Below are positions 36,207-44,705 of a DNA stretch of 61,220 bases, piece by piece. Made by a program: the position numbers and the translations under genes. The notes below the pieces were generated by a model. The model was given only the letters and a program-made list of their open reading frames with translations, was not told where the DNA came from and ran no database searches. Source of the stretch: Polytrichum commune (lineage: Eukaryota > Streptophyta > Polytrichopsida > Polytrichales > Polytrichaceae). Numbering within the stretch: the stretch's first letter is position 1; each line of letters starts with the position of its first letter. The DNA is taken from NCBI GenBank assembly GCA_950295325.1, contig CATNTY010000006.1, positions 1 to 61,220 on the forward strand. Direction: 5' to 3'.

Positions 36207-39200
36207 TTATTCCCCGTACAGTTCTTTGTTACGTTTGGCTTGCCTGGTTGCACTGGCTTTTTTCGCGGACGCTGCTCTTCGGTCGTGCTCGGCAGCCGAG
36301 TACTCTGCGGCGCCGGGACCGGAGGTAGGGTGCCCCATGACGTTACGACCTGCCATGTTCCACATTAGGCTTTGTGCGTTTTGATCCTTCATGTTCTGGA
36401 AAGGAATAGGAACAAAATTGCCAAACGCATGTGCCAGTGGGTCTTTCATTTCAGGCGAGTGCCCATTCACATTGATATAATCCTCTCGCAATGTTTGCTC
36501 AATGGCCTCACGAGGCAATGCACCCATCTTGTTAATGATGGACTGGCGAGGATTGGTAGCCAGTTGAAATGGCTCAATCCAGTGTTTGTTCCATTGCATA
36601 CGTTGACCATTGCCGAGGTCAATAGTAGTAGGGTCTTTGTTGTCCCATAGGTAGTGACCTGAGTAAGCGTAGTTGATTGCGCCGCCAATAGTGGCATATA
36701 ACAAGGCAGACCTGATCTGGTAGATACGATGTAGGTCAGCAACAGTCTTCGGGTTGTGTAATCCACCAATGCCGGAACCCTTACCGAATGCCTTTGTAAG
36801 AGACATGACAGTTGAGGTAGTCCAGTCAGGTGCAAACATCATGTATTGTGATAGCTGCCTTCCTTTAGGACTGCCAAGTGCCGTAAGGTAAGCACGACCG
36901 AATTTAGTGGTGGCTTGCTGAGCCGCCTGTAACCAGTTCTGTGCGCCCATAAGGTTGTTGACGAAGCCACCGGCCATGCGATCAATCTCTGCCTGGCTTG
37001 GCGGAGATTTGGTAGGATCCTTCCTAACTTCTTTCGCCCATGCCTTATTCATCTTCTCAACGGAATGCATCCATAGGGCGAACTTCATGCCCGACATACC
37101 GTTGGCAAAGATAACGTGATCCATCACATGACTTACTTTTGCAACTGCACCTACTGCTTTACTTGTACCAGGAATTACGCGATCCATATAATTTTGTAGG
37201 TGTTGCAGTCCAGCATAGTAATTGTTATCCACATCCACATCTGCGCTAGACCCTCGTGGAATCTGCGGACGTGCGCCACTAGCCAAGAAACGGTCGAACA
37301 GTTGTTGAGTGGCAGGATCAGCCTTACCTTCAAGAGCTTTGTGGAAATCACTTTTACCAACAACAGACTTGCCAATAGTTACCATCGTCTTGATTGGATG
37401 AGTAAAAGTAGGCAAACCCCCCATAGCAGCATCTGCCAGGGAAGTAAGATGGAACAGTGAAAAGGAAATCTCTGACCGTTTGATTGCCATATTAAGTGTG
37501 CTGAGCGCTTGCTCAATGGCACCAGAGTCATGGCTATAAAATACATTCCTCAATTCGGTGGCAATAGTCGGATGAACCGCCATGCCGCGCAGTTGAGGAT
37601 GATTTATTGAAGTAAAATTAATAGGAGCTTTCTTTGCTGGCATAACCAGATAGGATTGCCCAGAAGAATCTTTTGTCGCTTTGAGCGACTCTAGGAGTTG
37701 TTTGTTCCTGATTGCTTGCAGGACAGAAGTCATATAAATGCCAGTAATTTTACTAGCATTCTCGGTCAAGGGAGTCAGGCCCATGGCCTTACCTTGCGCA
37801 ATGGACTTGAGTTTACGTGCCTCAGCGAATCGAGAGTTAGGATTCATGTTGGCAGTAATGGTACTGTCCATCAATTCTTTGTATGCCTTTAGTTTTTCAT
37901 CGGGCTTCCACAGGTGAGAAATGTGGTTGTCAATAAGGTGATCGAGGACGCCAGCATCCATACCCATACGACCAATCTCTTTGTCCATGGACTGCTGTAC
38001 CTTGGCCGCCTCAAGTTCTCCTGGCGTCAGTTGAACCTTCTTGTCACCGTCAAGGTAGCGAGTAATCTTTACTTGACTGGCTTCACCAGGGGCTAGACGC
38101 TCCATTGTTTTTTGCACACGATACTTCTCGACCTCAAGGCGCATGCCTTGTTCTTGCCATCGTGAGATTGTATCGTTGATGTTTTCCTTAGGCGGTGCTT
38201 TAATGGATTCCTTTAGGTTGCCAGCAACATTCCTTGATGCGCGAATAGGATTGCGAAGGAAGTCAGTAAGCAGGGGACCAGCCAGCATAGCTAAGCCAGC
38301 GCCGGCAATAGCACCTTTGATAGGGTTGTCGTTGTCTAGGTTAGCGCCAATGGTTGCACCAACAGTTCCGAATAAGGCAGCGCGTGCCAGTTTCTTGAGG
38401 GCATCTACATCTGCTGACCCTCGCTGACCTTTCGGAATGGCGGCAAGAGATTTATAACCAGTATCATAACCAATTGTTTGCTTATCAAAAGGCATTTTTT
38501 GCGTGTCACCCGGATAAGAGGCACGCCTCTCCTGGTCATCCATATTAAATCTATCCTGCACATTCCAGGATTGATTCTCCCCAGCACTCTTACGATATTC
38601 CTCGTATGCTTTTTTCTCGATAACCTTTGGATGGTATTTACTCTCCAAGGCATCCTGCATTTGCATTACTTGTTTTTCAAGTACCTTAACAGTAGGCATA
38701 TCATCATCGAGTTCTGCCTTGGCGAGTTTCAGTTTGGTATTCTGAAAGCTCTTATATAGTTCCTTCGCCTCTTGTTCCATTGCATAGGCATGTCGAGCAG
38801 GGGAACTGCCAGTTGGCCATCCTTCATAATGCTGAATGGCATGTTGAATCTCATGCGCCATTACCTGCTCAGGACCAAGTGTTGGCTCAATCTTTGCAAG
38901 TTCACGAAGGTAGTTTGGATCATTCAAAGTAATGGTATGGTTCTGTGGATCATAATGACCTGCAATATCATCCATCTTTTCTACCTTGACTCGCAGTTTA
39001 TCTGCCAGCGCAGGGTATGCTTTCAGCAATGCAGGATGTTCGATTGCATCTTTAAGTGGTATTCCTTTTGATAATGGATTACGAACAATAGGAGCCTTTT
39101 CTAATGTGTTGGTGAGCTTGAGTCCTTTATCACTAATCTCATGCGCCCACTGTCCATCAGCTAGGCTATGATAGCCAGTTGCAAGGTGGATTTGTTCTGG

Positions 39201-41867
39201 CGTCTTACCAGCATCTTCCATTGCCTCTGCACGCATACGAAGGTGTGGGCTATCTGTGGTAGAACGAGGGCCAGCAAACATTCCTCCTTGACGCTTGCGC
39301 TCGCCAGAGGCACCAATGTCTCCACCCCAAAAGAGTGTGCTGGCTAGTAGGCCGGTGAGTCCGCCCATTGCAGCGCCAGCTTCCTTGTGGTCTTTGTCAG
39401 ATGCATAGGCACCAATAGCCGCACCAGCACCAGTGGCGACTCCGGTTGCAAGAAGACGATTGTCGATCTTACCGCCTTGTTTACTACCAACTTTAAGCTG
39501 GTCATTTCCATTTAATAGGCCGATTGTTCCCCAGCGCTGTCCTGTATCATCTGCCATCATTCCATTCTTAACAGATGTAATCTTTACAACCTTACCGTCT
39601 TTAACTTTATGAAGCTCCACAGGCTTACCAGCATCAAGTTCTTTTTGGATATAGTCGTTGATTGCCTTTGATGCCTCATCTCCTTTAATGTGTCCTGTTA
39701 CAGAGGTATTCTTTTGGATAATGCCCTTAACAGTGTTATCTGTTCCTTCTGGCACACCAGGTTGTACTCCGTCAACAGACGGTCGATCGCCTCGACCCAT
39801 CAGTTGTTCATTCTGGTCCACATCATCGTAAGGTTTAGTGTCAAGACCTACGGGTATGTCGGAGGGCTTAGCATTCGCAGCATCTTTAGCAACCTCTTTA
39901 ATATGAGGCTTGAGAGCTTCTTGGTAGTGTTTCGGATTGACGTTGTAAAGGGTGCGAACCATATGGTTCTCAGCCATGGTTGCAATTTCATGCGCACCTG
40001 GATCATTAGGGTCATCGGGATTTGTATAGGGTAGTGACTCACCCTTCTTGAGCTTTTCAATAGTTGTCGGCGATAGCTTGCCTTCTTTACCAAGGCGCTG
40101 TTGCAGCTTGGTAATATCTTCGGGAGCCATTGGCCCTTCAAGATGCATGAGGGGATATTCAACTGCCTCATGATAGGCAACCGTCTGCTTTACAGGAACG
40201 TTTACGGATTCGCCTTTGGCATTCTTAACTGGGAGTGTGTCAGGCGTACTCTCGGACAAATGAATCACGTGACCGTTGGCATCGACACCACCGAAGTAAG
40301 GCGTTACACCTTCCTTATTGATGGGAGTATTCGGATCGAGAGGTTGACCAGGACGCTTGCCAGCATTGACATTGTTAGGCTTTACATTGCCATCCTTGTC
40401 TACAACAAAGTCAGGATTATCCTTATGAACTGGTTCATTTGGATTGGCATTGGCACGCTCATGGAGTTCTTGTGTGAGGGGTTTTTCTTTGCCAGCAAGC
40501 AAGTGTCCTGCTGCACCAAAGGCAGCGCCTTCTACTGCTGCCGTAGGCAGTGTTCCAGGGGTAACAAAGCCCTGCTGATTGAATTGGTCAATAGCAGTTG
40601 AGCCAGTATTGATGGCAGCACCAGCACCTACTTGACCTACAATATCTCCTACATGCTTGACGGCTGCAATATGTCTTGCGGCATCAGTAGCACGTTCGGC
40701 AACATTGCCATATACTTTCTCGGCACTCGCCGCTGCTTCCGCAGCACCAGGCATCGCTCCGGCCGCGTACTTGACCTTCCCCGCAAGTCCAGCCAGTCGC
40801 GTAGCCTCTGCGGCTGCCGCCTCCGCTGCCGCTCCTCGGCTGCCCGCGAGAGCAGAGCCCAGCTTAGCCTCGGGAGCCAGCATGAGTTCCGGCTCACTGG
40901 CGATACCACCAGCCATAGCTTTCGCTTGACCAAGTGGATTGGCTTTAATGTCCTGCCACTGCTGCTTGACTGCGCCGGTGATACCTTGCTCATTCATCTG
41001 CTTGTAGGCAAGAATCTTCGCCGTGCTGGCCTTTACAAAGTAAGCAGGATACTTGTCTGGATGCTGCACGGCATCCATACTCTTTACCATATCCTGAACT
41101 TCTTGGTAGCGCCGGCTATTGGACAGTTCAGGATTGGCGATCTGAGATACAGCGTGTGTTATGAGGCTATCGTTGAGGAGTTTGCCGTAAGGGTCGAACT
41201 GAGAGAAGTCGGTGCCGGTGGTTTTCTCCAGACGTTCCTTCGTGGCTTTCGGATCGAGTCCCATAGTTTTCTGGAACTTATCATCCATCTCTTCACGCTC
41301 AGAAGGAGCCATCTTGTAGATAGGTCCCCAAATCGGAAAGTCGGGAACGTCCATTCCCAATGCTTTCATGGCAGCTTTCTGTTCGGGCGTGATAGGACCG
41401 CCGTCTGTCACCTCATGCTTCTGTGACCAGTTGTGAAAGTAAGAGGTAATATTGCCGAGTGCTTGCGCAGTGTCGGCCTGCTTGTTCTTGGCCCACTCAC
41501 CGGCTAGGTTGCCAATCTTCTCAGACCAGGGCTGTTCCACTTTGTCGGTCTGTGCAGACCCTTGAACGGCGGAGAAGTCAGGAGGTGTACCAGGAGCGCC
41601 AGCAAAGTCTTCAACGGACATAGGACCGCTCGGCACACCTCCATCGACAAAGTGATTGCCGCCTTTCGGAATCGTGAACTTGAAGTTGTCGAAGGTATGA
41701 AACTGCTGCAACGTCATCGACATGGCATTATCAGGAGATTTACCTGAGTCGATCTGTTTATTGGCAAACGCCAAGGCATCTGGCTGTGCTATTGGTTGTC
41801 CCGCATTCTCCGTGTTAGGAGCGCCGCCTAAGAAATCTGCGACTGAGAGACCATCTTGATCGGCCAT
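36207..41867 (-). CDS. 1886-residue polyvalent ejection/internal virion protein
   Basis: The longest gene of the phage and last of three ejection-type genes (compare P22 gp16). It carries two zincin-like motifs: AYHEAVEYPLMHLEG (about residue 565) and MAHEIQHAIQHYEGW (about 1005). The second matches large-polyvalent-protein LPD23-type domains. Gly/Ala-rich hydrophobic stretches (about 790-830 and 1160-1210) could insert in membranes. The C-terminal ~600 residues are helical, ending AATRQAKRNKELYGE. Likely ejected with DNA to cross the envelope, with a possible peptidase activity. AGGTGA precedes ATG 41867. Confidence 0.75.
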   Translation of the reverse strand: MADQDGLSVADFLGGAPNTENAGQPIAQPDALAFANKQIDSGKSPDNAMSMTLQQFHTFDNFKFTIPKGGNHFVDGGVPSGPMSVEDFAGAPGTPPDFSAVQGSAQTDKVEQPWSEKIGNLAGEWAKNKQADTAQALGNITSYFHNWSQKHEVTDGGPITPEQKAAMKALGMDVPDFPIWGPIYKMAPSEREEMDDKFQKTMGLDPKATKERLEKTTGTDFSQFDPYGKLLNDSLITHAVSQIANPELSNSRRYQEVQDMVKSMDAVQHPDKYPAYFVKASTAKILAYKQMNEQGITGAVKQQWQDIKANPLGQAKAMAGGIASEPELMLAPEAKLGSALAGSRGAAAEAAAAEATRLAGLAGKVKYAAGAMPGAAEAAASAEKVYGNVAERATDAARHIAAVKHVGDIVGQVGAGAAINTGSTAIDQFNQQGFVTPGTLPTAAVEGAAFGAAGHLLAGKEKPLTQELHERANANPNEPVHKDNPDFVVDKDGNVKPNNVNAGKRPGQPLDPNTPINKEGVTPYFGGVDANGHVIHLSESTPDTLPVKNAKGESVNVPVKQTVAYHEAVEYPLMHLEGPMAPEDITKLQQRLGKEGKLSPTTIEKLKKGESLPYTNPDDPNDPGAHEIATMAENHMVRTLYNVNPKHYQEALKPHIKEVAKDAANAKPSDIPVGLDTKPYDDVDQNEQLMGRGDRPSVDGVQPGVPEGTDNTVKGIIQKNTSVTGHIKGDEASKAINDYIQKELDAGKPVELHKVKDGKVVKITSVKNGMMADDTGQRWGTIGLLNGNDQLKVGSKQGGKIDNRLLATGVATGAGAAIGAYASDKDHKEAGAAMGGLTGLLASTLFWGGDIGASGERKRQGGMFAGPRSTTDSPHLRMRAEAMEDAGKTPEQIHLATGYHSLADGQWAHEISDKGLKLTNTLEKAPIVRNPLSKGIPLKDAIEHPALLKAYPALADKLRVKVEKMDDIAGHYDPQNHTITLNDPNYLRELAKIEPTLGPEQVMAHEIQHAIQHYEGWPTGSSPARHAYAMEQEAKELYKSFQNTKLKLAKAELDDDMPTVKVLEKQVMQMQDALESKYHPKVIEKKAYEEYRKSAGENQSWNVQDRFNMDDQERRASYPGDTQKMPFDKQTIGYDTGYKSLAAIPKGQRGSADVDALKKLARAALFGTVGATIGANLDNDNPIKGAIAGAGLAMLAGPLLTDFLRNPIRASRNVAGNLKESIKAPPKENINDTISRWQEQGMRLEVEKYRVQKTMERLAPGEASQVKITRYLDGDKKVQLTPGELEAAKVQQSMDKEIGRMGMDAGVLDHLIDNHISHLWKPDEKLKAYKELMDSTITANMNPNSRFAEARKLKSIAQGKAMGLTPLTENASKITGIYMTSVLQAIRNKQLLESLKATKDSSGQSYLVMPAKKAPINFTSINHPQLRGMAVHPTIATELRNVFYSHDSGAIEQALSTLNMAIKRSEISFSLFHLTSLADAAMGGLPTFTHPIKTMVTIGKSVVGKSDFHKALEGKADPATQQLFDRFLASGARPQIPRGSSADVDVDNNYYAGLQHLQNYMDRVIPGTSKAVGAVAKVSHVMDHVIFANGMSGMKFALWMHSVEKMNKAWAKEVRKDPTKSPPSQAEIDRMAGGFVNNLMGAQNWLQAAQQATTKFGRAYLTALGSPKGRQLSQYMMFAPDWTTSTVMSLTKAFGKGSGIGGLHNPKTVADLHRIYQIRSALLYATIGGAINYAYSGHYLWDNKDPTTIDLGNGQRMQWNKHWIEPFQLATNPRQSIINKMGALPREAIEQTLREDYINVNGHSPEMKDPLAHAFGNFVPIPFQNMKDQNAQSLMWNMAGRNVMGHPTSGPGAAEYSAAEHDRRAASAKKASATRQAKRNKELYGE

Positions 41868-41877
41868 GTATCACCTA

Positions 41878-41894
41878 TGTAACAAATTGTTACT
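41878..41894. promoter_or_regulatory. Dispersed 17-bp palindrome, copy 8 (one mismatch)
   Basis: TGTAACAAATTGTTACT; the stop codon of the gene at 41890-43143 lies inside it. Only 11 nt before the start of the giant ejection gene. Confidence 0.8.
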
Positions 41895-43143
41895 GCACTG
41901 GGATAAACTTCCCGCCCTTGTATTGTGCCACTTGACCCTTTGCATTCTTGTAGTAGCGACTTTCAACTAGGTCACTATCCTTCGCGCCGGGTTGTAGCTT
42001 GATCGGCTGCGATGAGGTTTCTCCGTGCTGAGCGTATGTCGGGACAGTCTTGGCAGGAGTAGAAGTGAACGGGATTTGATGGCCGAGAATAGTCTTGTAC
42101 TGCTCGGGGATCGTGGTCGCTCCAATGTCACCAGCTTTCTTGGCTTCGTCCGCTGCTTGTGCAAACGCTTGGCTTGCATCTAGCCCACGATTCTGGGCCA
42201 TGAGAGCCAGCCCACGCGCTGCAATGTTCTGGCGCGCATTCTTGAAGTCATCGCTATTAACGTCCACATCTTTGCCCATTGCTTGCTTGGTAGCTTCACC
42301 AGCAGACGCAATGTCATTGGCTGTTGGTACGCGAACAGCGCCAACTTTATTGCCAGCGGCAGTCTTTGCCTCCTGTGCTTTCTCTCGGGCCGATTCAATG
42401 GCAGTTTTATCCGAAGAGTTCTGTTCCTGAAATTGGTCATGGCGCTGACGTTCCTGCAATTCCAGTTGGCGCAGTTGCTCAGTCTTTTGCTGCGCCACAG
42501 TCTGTCCATGAGACTGGATCATATCGACCATGCCAGGCGAGTACCTGAATTGCGCAATGTTCTGCCGCTCATCCGCAGGAATGTTCGGGTCAGATAGGAG
42601 TTGCATCTGCACCTGCTGGAATGCTTGTGGATCATCACGAGTGCCAGAGAATGCTTGAGCCACATAACCTAGAGTTTGAATGTGTGACTTGAGGGTAGCG
42701 GCCTGTACGGCACTCTGCTTCTGCATCTGCGCCATTTGTTCACTGCGCAGGTTTGTCGCTTGCGATAGTGCCTGACCGCCTCCGGTAAGGTCGCCGCGAG
42801 CAAACGCCCCTTGCGCAAGCTCAGACAATTTGCCTGCCATATCCTGCGGCGCAGATGATTGAGAAGGATCAGCACCGGGCTGGGGTCCCTGTCCTGTCGG
42901 ATTGTTCGGGTCTTGAGTACCTGGAATCAGAGGCGCAGTAGGCTTGAAGATGCGCATAGCATCATCGGATAGCTGCTGTTGCTGCTGCAACATCCTTTGC
43001 TTAGTAGCCATGGTCTGCTGGGCATCCTGCAATTGCAGGTTGTTCATCTGGTTCTTGTACTGGTTGTCCTGAGCCTGCTGCTGCCCTTGGATGAACCCGG
43101 TTCCAGCATTTGCACCGGCCATTAAGGCTGATCCGAAACTCAT
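41890..43143 (-). CDS. Gln-rich ejection/internal virion protein
   Basis: 417 residues. FGSALMAGANAGTGFIQGQQ, then a long Gln-rich coiled coil, Ala/Gln-rich middle helices and a basic C-terminus. This matches the character of P22 gp20-type ejection proteins and sits in the expected place between the small and giant ones. ATG 43143 overlaps the previous stop (TAATG); GGAGC upstream. Confidence 0.65.
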   Translation of the reverse strand: MSFGSALMAGANAGTGFIQGQQQAQDNQYKNQMNNLQLQDAQQTMATKQRMLQQQQQLSDDAMRIFKPTAPLIPGTQDPNNPTGQGPQPGADPSQSSAPQDMAGKLSELAQGAFARGDLTGGGQALSQATNLRSEQMAQMQKQSAVQAATLKSHIQTLGYVAQAFSGTRDDPQAFQQVQMQLLSDPNIPADERQNIAQFRYSPGMVDMIQSHGQTVAQQKTEQLRQLELQERQRHDQFQEQNSSDKTAIESAREKAQEAKTAAGNKVGAVRVPTANDIASAGEATKQAMGKDVDVNSDDFKNARQNIAARGLALMAQNRGLDASQAFAQAADEAKKAGDIGATTIPEQYKTILGHQIPFTSTPAKTVPTYAQHGETSSQPIKLQPGAKDSDLVESRYYKNAKGQVAQYKGGKFIPVQ

Positions 43144-43673
43144 TAGAATGCTCCTTGGCTACCGTAACCGCCACCAGAAAAGAGATTTGATATATCTCCA
43201 CCGATACCACTGCCACCGCTATTATTGTTATTACCAAAAGCATTCCCAACAACACTACCAATCTGACCCCACATTTGGTTGTTTTGGTTCTGCTGATAAT
43301 CTGCCTGTTGATTTGCAGCGGACTGCGCATTTGCAGGACTCTGTCCGGCGCCACTCAAAGTAACGAGGTTATTAAACTCTTGCTGATAGGCCGTGCCGCC
43401 AGCATTAGCTGCTGCAACAATGGCATTACCTGAACCGGTGTATCCTTGAGCGGCGGAGGTACGCGCGGCCGCCTGTGACATAGCTTGTCCATAGCTAGTG
43501 TTTGCGGCACTGCCAGGATTCTGCATAAGAGTATTTAGCTGCGATGCCGCGGCCGGTCGATATGAAGCATAGGGATCATAGACCGAAGGATTGCTACTCG
43601 ATCCACCACTATTACTGCTTCCGCCTCCAAAGATGGCGTTACCTACAACGCCTGCTACTGCGCCCCATGGCAT
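43143..43673 (-). CDS. Small Gly/Ala/Asn/Gln-rich ejection protein
   Basis: 176 residues. PWGAVAGVVGNAIFGGGSSN at the N-terminus, then a long helical Ala/Gln-rich part and a Gly/Asn-rich end. Such low-complexity amphipathic proteins at this place correspond to P22 gp7-type DNA-transfer proteins. GGGAG upstream of ATG 43673, 19 nt inside the previous gene. Confidence 0.6.
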   Translation of the reverse strand: MPWGAVAGVVGNAIFGGGSSNSGGSSSNPSVYDPYASYRPAAASQLNTLMQNPGSAANTSYGQAMSQAAARTSAAQGYTGSGNAIVAAANAGGTAYQQEFNNLVTLSGAGQSPANAQSAANQQADYQQNQNNQMWGQIGSVVGNAFGNNNNSGGSGIGGDISNLFSGGGYGSQGAF

Positions 43674-43855
43674 AATTTTTTACTCCCAAGTATCTCACGG
43701 CGAATTGCTACCATCTCAAGGGCCTTGTCGGCACATTCTTGTAGGGATAGCCGTTTGTGTTCTTTGGTGCCTGAGCCTGGGTGAAACTGCATTGATGTTA
43801 TTGAGGCATAGTAAACATCAAATACATTTTGTTCTTCTGGTGTTAATCGAAACAT
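43655..43855 (-). CDS. Small late protein, unknown
   Basis: 66 residues; AGGAGATAGG upstream of ATG 43855. FRLTPEEQNVFDVYYASITS, then a helical region (LQECADKALEMVAIRREILG). Short acyl-carrier-sized helical protein without a recognised family. Between the oxygenase-like gene and the ejection genes. Confidence 0.6.
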   Translation of the reverse strand: MFRLTPEEQNVFDVYYASITSMQFHPGSGTKEHKRLSLQECADKALEMVAIRREILGSKKLCHGAQ

Positions 43856-43857
43856 GC

Positions 43858-44415
43858 CTATCTCCTAATGCAAGTGATAAGTGTGATTCGATCCTGGTCG
43901 CTGTCATTGGTAACCCAATGCTTGCGAGAATTATCGAAGGTATACAATTCACCTGGCATTGCAGATAGGTTAGTCCTCTCAAAATGGAATGCTTGCCGAA
44001 GATCGCCCTTCAATTGTACTGCAAACTTTTCGTAGTAGCAAGCATGCCAGCCAGCATCTACGTGAGGTTCTACCCTGCCACCCGGTGGTATCTTTGTGAT
44101 GAGGACACCACCGAGTTGCTTACCTCCTACATATTCATATACCCTCTCAACTAATCCGACTACAGAGGGAAGACATTTCGCCTCTGGATACCACACCGAT
44201 ATATGCTCATCGTTAAATTGTGGCCCTAGATTTTCGATAGCGTTATAACGCACCCATATATCTGACATTTGGTTATGTACATACACATCCTTTCTCATCC
44301 GATGCACATTCCACACCTGTGGATGGTTCTTTATATCTCGTAGGGCAGCAGATACATCAAACCTCATTTGCAGAGGATAAATAGGAATGTCAGATTGTTT
44401 GGCGTTTGCAATCAT
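43858..44415 (-). CDS. Asp/Asn beta-hydroxylase-like 2-oxoglutarate/Fe(II) oxygenase
   Basis: 185 residues with a double-stranded beta-helix pattern. GVLITKIPPGGRVEPHVDAG gives the iron-binding His and Asp (H-x-D). FAVQLKGDLRQAFHFERT and MPGELYTFDNSRKHWVTN supply the distal His; DRITLITCIRR the C-terminal strand with a probable 2-oxoglutarate Arg. Members hydroxylate Asp/Asn or other side chains. It is encoded between fibre and ejection genes, so a virion protein may be its substrate (inference). ATGA overlap with the previous gene. Confidence 0.7.
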   Translation of the reverse strand: MIANAKQSDIPIYPLQMRFDVSAALRDIKNHPQVWNVHRMRKDVYVHNQMSDIWVRYNAIENLGPQFNDEHISVWYPEAKCLPSVVGLVERVYEYVGGKQLGGVLITKIPPGGRVEPHVDAGWHACYYEKFAVQLKGDLRQAFHFERTNLSAMPGELYTFDNSRKHWVTNDSDQDRITLITCIRR

Positions 44416-44705
44416 TTACCGCTTGTTGCTTGTTGGTTTAATAGGAGGTCAAATCGACCATGCAAAGAAACTATACTATCTTTAACCTCACCAAGAAGTC
44501 TATTTGTTTCTGCTTTATCATGGTACTGACTAAGCACTCTATCATTAAGTCGTTGATGCATTCCTTCAAGAACCTCCACCCTCTTTCCGAGTCCTTTAGC
44601 ATAGCCTCCTACAAGGGCAATAATAATACTAAGAAGGATAGTAATAATAGTACCTGCGCACATTGCTACAATTTCCCAAGAAGGTCCACTTGTATCTATT
44701 GCCAT
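44412..44705 (-). CDS. Membrane-anchored coiled-coil protein
   Basis: 97 residues. One membrane helix (EIVAMCAGTIITILLSIIIALVGG cut at about residues 12-33), then a coiled coil (KRVEVLEGMHQRLNDRVLSQ...TNRLLGEVKDSIVSLH). The ATG overlaps the stop of the SPRY fibre (TAATG). It may be a lysis accessory or membrane-interacting late protein; the layout also resembles XhlA-type proteins. Confidence 0.6.
   Translation of the reverse strand: MAIDTSGPSWEIVAMCAGTIITILLSIIIALVGGYAKGLGKRVEVLEGMHQRLNDRVLSQYHDKAETNRLLGEVKDSIVSLHGRFDLLLNQQATSGK

Noticed and set aside
40632-41426. 264-codon plus-strand frame opposite the giant ejection gene
   Set aside because: Antisense to a well-supported gene, no ribosome site, no recognisable motif.
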